Source: Pedobacter sp. PF22-3 (lineage in GTDB: Bacteria; Bacteroidota; Bacteroidia; Sphingobacteriales; Sphingobacteriaceae). Taken from it: DNA of 64,000 nucleotides. The stretch is taken from contig NZ_JAPIVP010000005.1 in the NCBI RefSeq assembly GCF_026239555.1, forward strand, positions 62,001-126,000, written 5' to 3'. The stretch's first letter is position 1. Each line of letters opens with the position of its first letter. Below are positions 25,068-34,247 of this stretch, one piece after another. The position numbers and the translations under genes are program-made. The notes beneath the pieces were generated by a model. It saw only the letters and a program-made list of their open reading frames with translations, did no database searches and had not been told where the DNA came from.

Positions 25068-25322
25068 TTATAGCTCGTCTTCTTCCTCGTCTTCAGCTTC
25101 AGGCACATAATTTTCAATGGCCTGTCCAATTGCATTCACTTCTTCGTCTTCTTCAAAAATCGGAAGTTCGGTTTTGTAATCCATTTTCAACCAAATGGAT
25201 GAAGTATCTTTCTGAATTTGAATGTATTCTCTTCCATCTTTAAAAATGGTATACGAATCATTTCCTTCCGGAAAAACTGAATAATTAATTGGGCCGATTT
25301 CTATATCAAAAGGTTCTTGCAT
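25068..25322 (-). CDS. Small acidic protein, function unknown
   Basis: The start at 25320-25322 (MQEPFDIEIGPINYSVFP) is preferred, giving 84 residues. A longer reading to 25427 would overlap the divergent gene, and a TATCTTTG promoter box lies between. The protein is soluble, with strands (DSYTIFKDGREYIQIQKDT, SIWLKMDYKTELP) and an extremely acidic C terminus (VPEAEDEEEDEL). I do not recognise a named family; homologues of this shape occur in related Bacteroidota. It is divergent from the helical gene at 25415. Confidence 0.65.
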   Translation of the reverse strand: MQEPFDIEIGPINYSVFPEGNDSYTIFKDGREYIQIQKDTSSIWLKMDYKTELPIFEEDEEVNAIGQAIENYVPEAEDEEEDEL

Positions 25323-25337
25323 GCGGATATTTTTCTT

Positions 25338-25345
25338 CAAAGATA
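25338..25345 (-). promoter_or_regulatory. Candidate -7 box for the small acidic protein
   Basis: On the minus strand TATCTTTG, 15 bases before the ATG at 25322. No -33 TTTG at 19 bases. Confidence 0.4.
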
Positions 25346-25414
25346 AAAAATCTTTCTTTGGGTTAAGCCAGTTATATATGATGACATCCTTATCTTTATG
25401 GTATAAATTTACAC

Positions 25415-25765
25415 ATGGATTTTTCAAAAGCAGACAACAAAGTTGCCCGAAAATTATTCGAGATAGCTTTACAACGGGAACTCAAAAAAGAAATGCAGGC
25501 ATTTTCTGAGATTTTAGACCAATGGAAAACACAACAGCCTGAAGACAATAAAGACGATTATTATAAAATTTTTACTGCTGTAACAGATTTTGATAAACAT
25601 ATTGCCAGAAGATACGACGGACTTAGAAATTCGTGGTTTTTTGATACGGTGATTGCTATGCTTGTAGATAAAACCATTACTACAGCTGATTTAGAAGACT
25701 TTTCGGAAGATGCAAAAAGTAAAATATCAAAGCGTCTTAAATTCAGAGAAGTTAATCAACTATAA
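25415..25765 (+). CDS. Small helical protein, function unknown
   Basis: 116 residues, almost wholly predicted alpha-helix (KVARKLFEIALQRELKKEMQ, AFSEILDQWKTQ), with a DDYYKIFTAVTDFDKHIARRYDG segment. There is no signal peptide, membrane segment or catalytic motif. I do not recognise a named family. It is divergent from the small acidic protein gene and followed by a 183-base gap before the beta-CASP gene. Confidence 0.65.
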   Translation: MDFSKADNKVARKLFEIALQRELKKEMQAFSEILDQWKTQQPEDNKDDYYKIFTAVTDFDKHIARRYDGLRNSWFFDTVIAMLVDKTITTADLEDFSEDAKSKISKRLKFREVNQL

Positions 25766-25948
25766 ATAAGGCCAAATTCAGGAATGGTAGAGGTCTGATT
25801 TTATATTTTAAAGGAATTACTGTTCATTTAGTGTGCGAAATGATCTTTCTCCGTGGTAAATGATAATTAAAAAATTACGCATGATTGTTTAAAAATCCCA
25901 TCATTTATACTACTTTACGGCTAAAGATTTTACGCGATAGATAAGAAG

Positions 25949-27331
25949 ATGAAGTTAACGTTTTGGGGCGCAGCACAACAAGTAACGGGCAGTATGCACC
26001 TGCTCGAAATTGGACATTATAAAATACTGATAGATTGTGGATTAGATTACGAGAAGGAGACCTACCAGGAAGAAAATCAACAATTCCCTTTCGATCCAGC
26101 CAGTATAAACCTGGTAATTTTAACACACGCACACATTGACCATTCTGGCAATTTACCTACACTGGTTCGATTAGGTTTTGATGGCCAGGTACTTTGTACA
26201 CCGCCCACAGCCGATCTTACGTCGATATTATTATTCGATTCTGTTGAACTTTTTTTAAGAAAAGCGGGCAGAAAACCACGTACTAAACGCGGCAATTTTA
26301 GCGGACCAAAACCATTATACCTGCATAAGCATGTAATGGACACCATCGATCGTTTTGTAACCATTGCTTTCAACAAACCTTTTAAGATTAATGGCGATAT
26401 CAGCTTAACTTTTGTACCTGTTGGCCATTTGCTGGGTGCTGCAGCAGCCATTCTAAACATAAATGATCATGGTATAGACAAAAAAATAGCTTTTACCGGC
26501 GATATCGGCAGGGAAAATTATCCGGTTTTAGTTAATCCAGAGCCGCTGCCTGAAGTAGACTATGTAGTAAGCGAGGCCACGTATGGAGGCAGAATGCATA
26601 CCAAAGACCAAACACTGGAAGAACGCCTGGTTCAGGAAATTACTGAAGCCTGCATTAAAAGCCCTGGCAGGCTCATTATTCCAGCATTTAGTATTGGTCG
26701 TACGCAATCGTTGGTATTTGCCTTAAACCAGATTTTCACCAAAAAACTGTTGCCACCCATTCAGATTTTTGTAGATAGCCCAATGGCCATCCAGGCTACC
26801 GAGGTTTACCGAAAACACCATAATCTCGTGAATCAGGAGGCGAAAGATTTTTACCAAACCATGGGTGATGAATTTGAATTTGAGCACCTGGCTTATGTTC
26901 AAACCATGAAAGAAAGTAAAGATGTTTCCAATTATTTCGATCCCTGCATCATTATTTCCTCTGCAGGTATGTTAGAAGGAGGAAGGATTCAGGATCACTT
27001 ATATTACAACATTCAGAACTATTATTGTACCATTCTTTTTATTGGTTATTGTGCAAAAGGAACGCTTGGATATAAATTATTAAGCGGAGCACCAATAGTG
27101 CGCATTAAAGACCGCGAAATGATGGTTTACGCTACTATCCACCAAACAGATCTACTGAGTGGACATGGCGATCATAACGATTTAGTAAAAACGATTAAAC
27201 AAACAGGCCAACCAAAAAAGGTGTTCCTGGTTCATGGGGAAGACAAAAGCCTGCAAAGTTTATCACTGGCCCTGCAAGCAGATGGTTTTAATGTAACAGT
27301 GCCTGAAAGGGGAGAGGTGTTTGAGTTGTAG
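25949..27331 (+). CDS. MBL-fold beta-CASP RNA exonuclease-like protein
   Basis: 460 residues, a metallo-beta-lactamase of the CPSF73/YSH1 group. It starts MKLTFWGAAQQVTGSMHLLE with DCGLDYE. The zinc motif HAHIDH has His60, His62, Asp64 and His65. VPVGHLLGAAAAILNI, FTGDIGREN and SEATYGGRMH supply the next ligands. The beta-CASP insertion includes RLIIPAFSIGRTQSLVFALN and the C-terminal RMMBL part has LSGHGDHNDLVKTIK and KKVFLVHGEDKS. Members are zinc-dependent RNA nucleases; the bacterial targets are unclear. It is monocistronic. Confidence 0.92.
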   Translation: MKLTFWGAAQQVTGSMHLLEIGHYKILIDCGLDYEKETYQEENQQFPFDPASINLVILTHAHIDHSGNLPTLVRLGFDGQVLCTPPTADLTSILLFDSVELFLRKAGRKPRTKRGNFSGPKPLYLHKHVMDTIDRFVTIAFNKPFKINGDISLTFVPVGHLLGAAAAILNINDHGIDKKIAFTGDIGRENYPVLVNPEPLPEVDYVVSEATYGGRMHTKDQTLEERLVQEITEACIKSPGRLIIPAFSIGRTQSLVFALNQIFTKKLLPPIQIFVDSPMAIQATEVYRKHHNLVNQEAKDFYQTMGDEFEFEHLAYVQTMKESKDVSNYFDPCIIISSAGMLEGGRIQDHLYYNIQNYYCTILFIGYCAKGTLGYKLLSGAPIVRIKDREMMVYATIHQTDLLSGHGDHNDLVKTIKQTGQPKKVFLVHGEDKSLQSLSLALQADGFNVTVPERGEVFEL

Positions 27332-27370
27332 TTCATTGGTTTTAGTTTGATGGCTTCCAATAAATAAAGT

Positions 27371-27401
27371 CGTCATCTCGACTCCGCTCGAAATGATGAT
27401 G
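27371..27401. repeat. Solitary CGTCATCTCGACT-type repeat half
   Basis: CGTCATCTCGACTCCGCTCG then AAATGATGATGA, a further variant of the CGTCAT-bounded intergenic family, between the beta-CASP gene and proA. Confidence 0.5.
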
Positions 27402-27461
27402 ATACAAATAGTAGCTATTGGTCATTGCTTATTCATTCCATCATCCATTTTCCATCAAACA

Positions 27462-28709
27462 TCACTTCCTCACTTGTCCATCACCTCTCACCACCCATTT
27501 ATAACTGGTCAGTTCCTCCAAACCCATTGGCCCACGGGCGTGGAGTTTTTGCGTGCTAATGCCAATTTCCGCTCCGAGGCCAAAATGTGCACCATCAGTA
27601 AATCCGGTAGAGGCATTGGCATACACCGCCGCGGCATCTACTTCATTTAAAAATTGAGCGATATTAGTCGCATTTTCGGAAATAATGGCTTCACTATGTT
27701 TAGAGCTATAATCGGCAATGTGGTTCAATGCTTCTGCTAAATCCGTTACTACTTTAACAGCCAGCTTTAACGATAAAAACTCCGTTCCAAAATGTTCTGG
27801 TGTAGCTTTCTTTAATAAGTGGGATGGATAAGAAGATTTTAATATTGCATAGCTTTTCTCATCTGCGAATAATTCTACATTTCCATCAGCTAGGGGATAT
27901 AAAAGTGCAGGCAGATCATTCAATCTATTTTCATTAATCAACACACAGTCTAATGAGTTACAAACGCTTACTCTCCTGGTTTTAGCATTAAAAATAATCG
28001 CTTTGCCTTTCTCTAAATCACCAGTCTCGTCAAAATAAGTATGCACAATTCCTGCTCCGGTCTCAATAACAGGGATTTTACTGTTTTCACGAACATAATT
28101 AATTAACGATTGGCTTCCCCTCGGAATCAGCACATCAACAAACCCGCGTGAATTTAGCAAAGCTTCGGTTGCGGCCCTTTCTGCAGGCAATAAGGTTAAA
28201 ACATCCCGATTGATTTTATGCTTATCCAATACCTCATGTATTACTTTTGCAATGGCCTGGTTAGAAAATTCAGCATCGCTGCCACCTTTTAGCACAGCAA
28301 CATTTCCGGTTTTAAAACAAAGCGAAAATACATCGGCAGTAACATTCGGCCGCGCTTCGTAAATCACACCAACAACGCCCAGTGGCACACTTACTTTTTG
28401 TATATGAAGCTGGTTATCCAATATTTTATCAGAAAGAACTTTACCCAAAGGACTGTTTAAGCTGGCAACATTTTTGAGATCGTTGGCGATATCTGCAATA
28501 CGTGCAGCGCTTAATTTTAATCTATCGTATTTAGGGTCTTCGATGGGCATTTTAGCTAAATCCTTAGCGTTTTCAGTAAGAATTTCGGCTGTATTGGCCA
28601 CTAAAGCTTCTGACAGATCTTTTAATATAGCATCTGTAGTTTCTTTGTCCAAGCTAATCAAGGTACGACTGGCCTGCTTTGCTTTTTCGAAATATTGTTT
28701 GTAATCCAT
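27462..28709 (-). CDS. proA: Glutamate-5-semialdehyde dehydrogenase (gamma-glutamyl phosphate reductase)
   Basis: 415 residues. ProA reduces gamma-glutamyl phosphate with NADPH in the second step of proline synthesis. [24 protein letters not shown] is the cofactor-binding signature. [14 protein letters not shown] holds the catalytic Cys, and [21 protein letters not shown] with [20 protein letters not shown] gives the C-terminal signature. The gene follows proB on the minus strand across a 115-base gap that contains a palindromic repeat, so proB-proA is probably one transcription unit. Confidence 0.97.
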   Translation of the reverse strand: MDYKQYFEKAKQASRTLISLDKETTDAILKDLSEALVANTAEILTENAKDLAKMPIEDPKYDRLKLSAARIADIANDLKNVASLNSPLGKVLSDKILDNQLHIQKVSVPLGVVGVIYEARPNVTADVFSLCFKTGNVAVLKGGSDAEFSNQAIAKVIHEVLDKHKINRDVLTLLPAERAATEALLNSRGFVDVLIPRGSQSLINYVRENSKIPVIETGAGIVHTYFDETGDLEKGKAIIFNAKTRRVSVCNSLDCVLINENRLNDLPALLYPLADGNVELFADEKSYAILKSSYPSHLLKKATPEHFGTEFLSLKLAVKVVTDLAEALNHIADYSSKHSEAIISENATNIAQFLNEVDAAAVYANASTGFTDGAHFGLGAEIGISTQKLHARGPMGLEELTSYKWVVRGDGQVRK

Positions 28710-28722
28710 TTTTTTCTTTTTC

Positions 28723-28820
28723 TACCACAGAGGTTACCGAGTTCTACACCGAGGAAAAGAGAGAATTTGCTTAACTCTGTGCCACTCTGTGATTTTTTCT
28801 CTGTGGGCTCCGTGGTTAAC
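28723..28820. repeat. Palindromic repeat (CCACAGAGGTTACCGAG type) between proB and proA
   Basis: CCACAGAGGTTACCGAG on the left relates to CTCTGTGGGCTCCGTGGTTA on the right; CTCTGTG occurs twice more inside (ACTCTGTGCC, ACTCTGTGATT). It occupies almost the whole space between the two genes and belongs to a different family from the CGTCAT repeats. Confidence 0.65.
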
Positions 28821-28824
28821 CTAA

Positions 28825-29904
28825 CTAAATAGCCGAATAAAAATAATCGTAATGCACCAGGGCTTTCTGTTTCTTCTGTCCGATTCGTTCCCTGGCCTTA
28901 TCCGATCCATATTCTGCAATACCCAATCCGATCAGGTTATTTTTTTCGTCGATAATTTTAATAATATCGCCTTTTAAAAAGTCTATTTGTATTTCGATAA
29001 TACCTACGGGCAATAAACTGGTGGCTTTGCCTGAGGTTAATACCGTTTTGGCGCCATCATTAAGCCTTACCACGCCAGTTGCCGCAGTTTCAGAATGGGC
29101 AATCCACTTTTTCTTACCCGATTTACTTTTCTCCGGAACAAAGCGTGTATGCACCAGTTCACCGTTTAACAGAGAAGTCAGCACATTGTCCATCGTTCCA
29201 TTGGCAATATGAACTGTTATACCCAATTTAGCCACTTTTTGTGCCATGGTCGATTTGGTAATCATACCGCCACGACCGAATTGAGATTTACCCGTTTGTA
29301 TAAAAGAGGCCAAATTAGCAACCGAACCATTAATTTCCTCAATAACAGCTGAACCTTCTACTTTTGGATCGCCATTATAAATGCCATTTACATTCGATAA
29401 AATAATCAAAGCGTCGGCATTTAACATAGAGGCAATTAGTCCAGCCAGTTCGTCGTTATCAGTGAACATCAGCTCAGTAACCGAAACTACATCATTTTCA
29501 TTCACCACAGGGATTACCTCATTTTGAAGCAAAATCTGTAAGCAGTTTTTCATATTTAAATAATGTGCCCGGTCGCGGAAATCTTCTTTGGTAACCAAAA
29601 CCTGTGCACACTGAATTTCGTGTGCTGCAAAAAAATTAGCATAGGTATTGATCAGTTTAACCTGACCAATGGCCGCCAATAGTTGTCTGGTAGTTACGGC
29701 ATCTTGTTTTTCAGCTACTTTGATTAAACTTCTACCTGATGCTACTGCACCAGAAGATACCAAAATTACCTCAATACCCTGCTTTTTAATGTCTGCCAAT
29801 TGATTTACCAGGTGTTTAATCCTCGCTTCATCAGGCAAACCATTCGCCTGCGTAATTACATTCGAACCAATTTTAACAACTATCTTTTTGTAACCTAATT
29901 TCAT
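28825..29904 (-). CDS. proB: Glutamate 5-kinase
   Basis: 359 residues. ProB phosphorylates glutamate in the first, usually proline-inhibited, step of proline synthesis. The amino-acid kinase domain (1-255) starts YKKIVVKIGSNVITQ, with VILVSSGAVASGRSLI, VTKEDFRDRAHYLN, VVNENDVVSVTELMFTDND and GRGGMITKSTMAQKVAKLGI. The C-terminal PUA domain (about 275-355) contains GVVRLNDGAKTVLTSGKATSLLPVGI. The PUA domain is standard in full-length ProB. It precedes proA in the same direction. Confidence 0.97.
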   Translation of the reverse strand: MKLGYKKIVVKIGSNVITQANGLPDEARIKHLVNQLADIKKQGIEVILVSSGAVASGRSLIKVAEKQDAVTTRQLLAAIGQVKLINTYANFFAAHEIQCAQVLVTKEDFRDRAHYLNMKNCLQILLQNEVIPVVNENDVVSVTELMFTDNDELAGLIASMLNADALIILSNVNGIYNGDPKVEGSAVIEEINGSVANLASFIQTGKSQFGRGGMITKSTMAQKVAKLGITVHIANGTMDNVLTSLLNGELVHTRFVPEKSKSGKKKWIAHSETAATGVVRLNDGAKTVLTSGKATSLLPVGIIEIQIDFLKGDIIKIIDEKNNLIGLGIAEYGSDKARERIGQKKQKALVHYDYFYSAI

Positions 29905-30199
29905 TATAATTTCAAACCGTTTGGATGTGGCAATTTAACATCAATTTTTCTAATTCGGATGATTATCTATAGGCTTGATGGATTTTTACGAAAATGTAAA
30001 TGAGTTTGGGGTTGAGCGTTTGGCGTTTGGAGTCGATTAACTGTTTTAAGGCCGAAGTCTGATAACCGAAGTCAAAAGTCTTGGCGAATAAAACAGTTAA
30101 CCGATTTAAACAATTAATCAGTTAATCACTAATAAGCTAATGACCAATGAACTATTGAACTAAATTATTAAATTGCAATTGATCCTAAACCAAACTGCT

Positions 30200-32350
30200 A
30201 TGAAACGTATCTTACCAAGCCTGATCTTGCTCAGTGCAATTACGGCTTGCAATAACCCTCAAAAGAAAGAAATGAAAGCGATTAAGTGGCCCGATGCCAA
30301 AGCCCCGGTAGCAGAAATTATTCCGCACAAAAGAGTAATCCATGGCGATACAGTAGTAGACAACTACTATTGGATGATCGATTATTTTAAAAAAGGACCG
30401 GACAGTACCAAGGTTGTGAATTACCTGAAAGCAGAAAATGCCTACCTGGATAAGATGATGAAAAGTACAGATCAATTTCAGGCTGATCTGTTTAAAGAAA
30501 TGAAAGGCCGGATTAAAGAAAAAGACGAATCCGTTCCGGTTTTTAGAAATGGGTACTATTATTACTCACGTACAGAAGATGGTCAGCAATATTTTAAATA
30601 CTGCCGCAAAAAAGGAAGTTTATCTGCAGCGGAAGAAATCTTGCTGGATGTAGATCAACTGGCAAAAGGCCATTCCTATTACAGCGCCACCGGATTTAGT
30701 GTTAGTCCAGATAATAAACTTTTAGCTTTTGGTGTCGATCAGGTTTCGCGCCGGCAGTACACCATTAACATTAAAAATTTAGAAACCGGAGAGATTTTAA
30801 AAGATGCCATTACCAATACCGAAGGTGGAGTAGCTTGGGCTAACGATAATAAAACGTTCTTTTACACGTCGAAAAACCCTGTTACGCTATTGAGTGAAAA
30901 AATTAAAAAACATGTACTCGGTGCAGATCCCAAAACGGATGCGGTGGTTTACGATGAAAAAGATAACACGAACTATATTGGGGTAGGCAAATCGAAAAAT
31001 GGCAGATATATCTTCATCGCCTCACAGGGAACTTTAACTGCCGAATATAAAATGATTGATGCTGACCATCCGGAAAGCCCCTTTAAAGTTTTTGCGGCCC
31101 GTTCAAAAGATGTGCTATATGATGTAATGCCTATTGATGGCAAGTTCCTGATCTTAACCAACTGGAACGCTAAAAATTTCCGTTTAATGGAATGTCCACT
31201 GGATAAAACCGAAAAAGAAAACTGGAAAGAAGTGATTCCGCACCGTGCCGATGTTTTATTGGAAAGCGTTGAAGAATTTAAAGATTTTACTGTTTTATCT
31301 GAACGTAAAAACGGATTAACTGAATTGCGTGTACTGAAAAAAGACAAAAGTGATTATTACATCAAATTTGATGAACCTGTATACGATGCAGGTGTTGGCG
31401 CGAATCCAGAATACAATAGCACTACCTTGCGTTACAATTATACTTCATTAACCACTCCCAACTCGGTTTACGATTATGACCTCAATAAGAAAGATCAGCA
31501 ACTAATGAAACAACAGGAGGTTTTGGGCGGCTATAATCCAAAAGATTATGTTACTGAACGTGTTTTCGCAACTGCTAAAGATGGCACCAAAGTACCCATT
31601 GCATTGGTTTATAAAAGGGGCTTCGAAAAGAACGGTGAATCGCCATTGTTGCTTTATGGTTATGGTTCTTATGGTTCAAATTCGGATGTTTATTTCTCTT
31701 CTCCCCGCTTAAGTTTGCTAGATCGCGGATTTGTATTTGCTATCGCCAATATTCGTGGTGGACAGGAGATGGGTCGCCAATGGTATGAAGACGGAAAACT
31801 GATGAAGAAGAAAAACACTTTTACTGATTTTATTGCAGCAGGAGAGTATTTGATTGATCAGAAATATACTTCAAAAGGCCATTTATATGGCCATGGAGGC
31901 AGTGCAGGCGGTTTGTTAATGGGGGCTGTAGCCAACATGGCGCCCGATTTATGGAATGGTCTTATTGCTGATGTACCTTTTGTTGATGTAATTAACACGA
32001 TGCTGGATGAAAGCATTCCGCTTACCACAAACGAATTTGATGAATGGGGCAATCCGAAACAAAAGGCAGCTTACGATTACATGAAAAGCTATTCCCCTTA
32101 TGAAAATATCGAGAAAAAAGCTTACCCAAATATGTTGGTCACTACAGGCTTACACGATAGCCAGGTGCAGTATTTCGAGCCTGCAAAATGGGTAGCTAAA
32201 TTAAGGGCCACTAAAACCGACAAAAATGTACTGCTGCTCAAAACTAATATGGAATTTGGCCATGGGGGTGCATCAGGCCGTTTTGATTATTTGAAAGATG
32301 TGTCTTTGAGATGGGCATTTTTATTCTCGCTGGAAGGCATAACGAAATAA
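30200..32350 (+). CDS. S9-family oligopeptidase (oligopeptidase B-like) lipoprotein
   Basis: The ATG at 30200 is chosen because an upstream TTG start would hide the lipoprotein signal MKRILPSLILLSAITAC (Cys17). About 716 residues. The N-terminal beta-propeller (about 30-440) starts AKAPVAEIIPHKRVIHGDTVVDNYYWMID. The C-terminal alpha/beta-hydrolase has GYGSYGSNSDVYF, the nucleophile motif GGSAGG, DVPFVDVINTMLDESIPLT, the Asp site GLHDSQVQYFEPAKWVAKLR and the His site FGHGGASGRF. It is a serine peptidase acting on short peptides. Oligopeptidase B is usually cytoplasmic, so the lipoprotein signal points to periplasmic or surface use. Confidence 0.92.
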   Translation: MKRILPSLILLSAITACNNPQKKEMKAIKWPDAKAPVAEIIPHKRVIHGDTVVDNYYWMIDYFKKGPDSTKVVNYLKAENAYLDKMMKSTDQFQADLFKEMKGRIKEKDESVPVFRNGYYYYSRTEDGQQYFKYCRKKGSLSAAEEILLDVDQLAKGHSYYSATGFSVSPDNKLLAFGVDQVSRRQYTINIKNLETGEILKDAITNTEGGVAWANDNKTFFYTSKNPVTLLSEKIKKHVLGADPKTDAVVYDEKDNTNYIGVGKSKNGRYIFIASQGTLTAEYKMIDADHPESPFKVFAARSKDVLYDVMPIDGKFLILTNWNAKNFRLMECPLDKTEKENWKEVIPHRADVLLESVEEFKDFTVLSERKNGLTELRVLKKDKSDYYIKFDEPVYDAGVGANPEYNSTTLRYNYTSLTTPNSVYDYDLNKKDQQLMKQQEVLGGYNPKDYVTERVFATAKDGTKVPIALVYKRGFEKNGESPLLLYGYGSYGSNSDVYFSSPRLSLLDRGFVFAIANIRGGQEMGRQWYEDGKLMKKKNTFTDFIAAGEYLIDQKYTSKGHLYGHGGSAGGLLMGAVANMAPDLWNGLIADVPFVDVINTMLDESIPLTTNEFDEWGNPKQKAAYDYMKSYSPYENIEKKAYPNMLVTTGLHDSQVQYFEPAKWVAKLRATKTDKNVLLLKTNMEFGHGGASGRFDYLKDVSLRWAFLFSLEGITK

Positions 32351-32364
32351 TTTTTTACTCGGCT

Positions 32365-32433
32365 CGTCATTCCCAACTTGATTAGGAATCTTAAAGCTGA
32401 CTGCATTAGATTCCTGCCCACGCAGGAATGACG
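32365..32433. repeat. Inverted repeat, CGTCATTCCCAAC type
   Basis: CGTCATTCCCAACTTGATTA at the left is answered by CCTGCCCACGCAGGAATGAC on the right; GGAATCT/AGATTCC forms the inner stem. It fills the gap after the S9 peptidase gene and may end its transcript. Confidence 0.7.
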
Positions 32434-32469
32434 GCCGTATTTTTAATTTGAATTAAAACTTATCCCAAC

Positions 32470-32922
32470 ATGAATACTCAACTAAAAACAATACAAATCA
32501 TTCATCTTGCGCTGTGCTCAAGTGTATTACTTTTTGCATTGGTAACGATATTTCTTAACCGCGAGATCATGTTTTTTGATGCCGATCCTAAAACAACGGC
32601 ACCTTTTAACCCGATTTTTCCGGTCATGGGATTAATCACGCTCTCTGCAAGTATCTTTTTTTACCGAAATTTAATCGCTAAAATTGATAAAACGGCTTCT
32701 GATGATGTCAAAATCAACATGTACCAAAGTGCATTTATCATTAGTTCAGCTTTATTGGAAGGTGGAGCCCTCTTTAATATCGTTGGTTTCTTTATGACAC
32801 GTAATTCGTTCTTTTTGATTTTCGGGGCAGCTAATTTTATATTTTTGGTATTGAAACGCCCAACTAAGGATAAATTGATTTCTACTTTACAATTGCAACA
32901 TCCAGATTCCGGGTCTTTATAA
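32470..32922 (+). CDS. Small integral membrane protein, function unknown
   Basis: 150 residues with four predicted membrane segments, at about 10-29, 53-70, 88-108 and 110-128 (for example IIHLALCSSVLLFALVTIFL and FFLIFGAANFIFLVLK). The short extracytoplasmic loop holds MFFDADPKTTAPFNPIFPVM. I know this type only as a conserved uncharacterised Bacteroidota membrane protein. It has no signal peptide separate from the first segment. The M16 peptidase gene starts 26 bases after its stop, with its own promoter box in that gap. Confidence 0.65.
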   Translation: MNTQLKTIQIIHLALCSSVLLFALVTIFLNREIMFFDADPKTTAPFNPIFPVMGLITLSASIFFYRNLIAKIDKTASDDVKINMYQSAFIISSALLEGGALFNIVGFFMTRNSFFLIFGAANFIFLVLKRPTKDKLISTLQLQHPDSGSL

Positions 32923-32933
32923 GCAATTAGCCT

Positions 32934-32941
32934 TATCTTTG
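32934..32941 (+). promoter_or_regulatory. -7 box 7 bases before the M16 peptidase start
   Basis: TATCTTTG, a perfect TAnnTTTG, ends 7 bases before the ATG at 32949. Transcription would begin at or next to the start codon. TTTA occurs upstream but at 14 bases. Confidence 0.45.
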
Positions 32942-32948
32942 CCCCTCA

Positions 32949-34181
32949 ATGGAATACAATGTTCACACTTTGCCAAATGGCATTCGCTTATTACACGTGC
33001 CCGCGGCCTCTGCCATATCTCACGCATGCATCATCGTTAATACAGGATCGCGAGACGAGCCTGAAGGCAAGGCAGGTTTAGCACACTTTATTGAGCATTT
33101 GATTTTTAAGCGTACCGAAAAACGGAGTACTAACCAAATTTTAAATCGCTTAGAAAGTGTTGGGGCAGATTTAAATGCTTATACCACTAAAGAATATACC
33201 TGCGTACATGCTTCTTTTTTAAATCCTTATTTAGATAGAACCTTAGATCTTTTCAACGATATTCTCTTCCATTCAACTTTTCCCGAAGAGGAAATGGATA
33301 AAGAGAAAAGTGTCATTCTGGATGAAATTTCTTCTTATCTGGATCAACCTGAAGAAGCCATCAATGATGATTTTGAAGATATGCTTTTTGCTGGCCATGC
33401 TTTAGGTAATAACATTTTGGGTACAACCGAAACCGTTCAGCACTTTACCAGAGCGGATGTAATCAATTTCAGAAAGGCCAATTACCGCACAAATGAAATT
33501 GTAGTGGCTGTTTTAGGCAATTATAATTTAAATAAAATTGTAAATAATGGAAGCAAACATTTTGCCGATGTTGAAATGAATAACCCAAATAAAGTAAGGG
33601 TTAAACCAGCTATACTTCCACCAAGCAATACCACCATTTACAAACCGATTATGCAGGCACACTGCATTTTGGGTACACAGGCATATTCTACCCACCAAAC
33701 ACAGAAAGTTCCTTTAATGCTATTGAATAATTACTTTGGCGGCAACGGAATGAGTTCGGTGTTAAATCTGCAGATCAGGGAAAAATACGGCATTGCTTAT
33801 ACCATCGAATCCAATTTTTCACCACTAAGTGATACCGGTATTTTTTCTATTTATTTTGGAACAGATAAAGAAAAACAGGCCAAAGCACTATCTTTAATTT
33901 TCAAGGAAATCAAAAAGCTCAGAGATCAACCTTTAAATGATTTACAGCTTCAAAAGGCCAAAAACAAGTTTATCGGACAGATTGCTTTGGGAGAAGAAAA
34001 CAGGATTGGTTTAATCATTTCAATGGCAAAAAGTTTGATCGATCATAATAAAATAGACTCGTTGGAAAACGTTTTTGAGAAAATTAACGCAGTTACCACG
34101 AGGCAAATGATAGAAGTAACCGATGAGATTTTAAATATTGAGCAGCTGAATGTCTTTACTTTCTGCCCAATAGCAGAATAA
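32949..34181 (+). CDS. M16 family zinc metallopeptidase (insulinase-like)
   Basis: 410 residues, one copy of the M16 fold pair. The inverted zinc motif HFIEH gives His46, Glu49 and His50, and the distal ligand Glu126 lies in the segment SVILDEISSYLDQPEEAI, 76 residues further on, as expected. The C-terminal half has the R/Y pair region (GGNGMSSVLNLQIREKYGIAYTIESNFSPLSDTG). There is no signal peptide, so it is probably cytoplasmic, like the processing-peptidase-like PqqL/YmxG group. It may be leaderless. def follows 66 bases downstream. Confidence 0.94.
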   Translation: MEYNVHTLPNGIRLLHVPAASAISHACIIVNTGSRDEPEGKAGLAHFIEHLIFKRTEKRSTNQILNRLESVGADLNAYTTKEYTCVHASFLNPYLDRTLDLFNDILFHSTFPEEEMDKEKSVILDEISSYLDQPEEAINDDFEDMLFAGHALGNNILGTTETVQHFTRADVINFRKANYRTNEIVVAVLGNYNLNKIVNNGSKHFADVEMNNPNKVRVKPAILPPSNTTIYKPIMQAHCILGTQAYSTHQTQKVPLMLLNNYFGGNGMSSVLNLQIREKYGIAYTIESNFSPLSDTGIFSIYFGTDKEKQAKALSLIFKEIKKLRDQPLNDLQLQKAKNKFIGQIALGEENRIGLIISMAKSLIDHNKIDSLENVFEKINAVTTRQMIEVTDEILNIEQLNVFTFCPIAE

Positions 34182-34185
34182 TTGT

Positions 34186-34193
34186 TATTTTTG
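34186..34193 (+). promoter_or_regulatory. Candidate -7 box for def
   Basis: TATTTTTG fits TAnnTTTG, 54 bases before the def ATG. It lies just after the M16 stop codon. Confidence 0.35.
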
Positions 34194-34247
34194 TAAAAAA
34201 AATGCGATTTGCATTGCTTGACTTTTTTCGTCATAAAACACAATACA

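Noticed and set aside
27393..27650. An 85-codon plus-strand open frame near the beta-CASP gene
   Set aside because: It is mostly antisense to proA and is explained by it.
29905..30199. A gene or regulatory RNA in the gap before the S9 peptidase
   Set aside because: It contains only degenerate short words (GTTTGG, GAAGTC, CAGTTAA, AATTAATCAGTTAA) of a kind also seen at 9016-9098, 35515-35562 and 39906-39968; no stable fold or reading frame.
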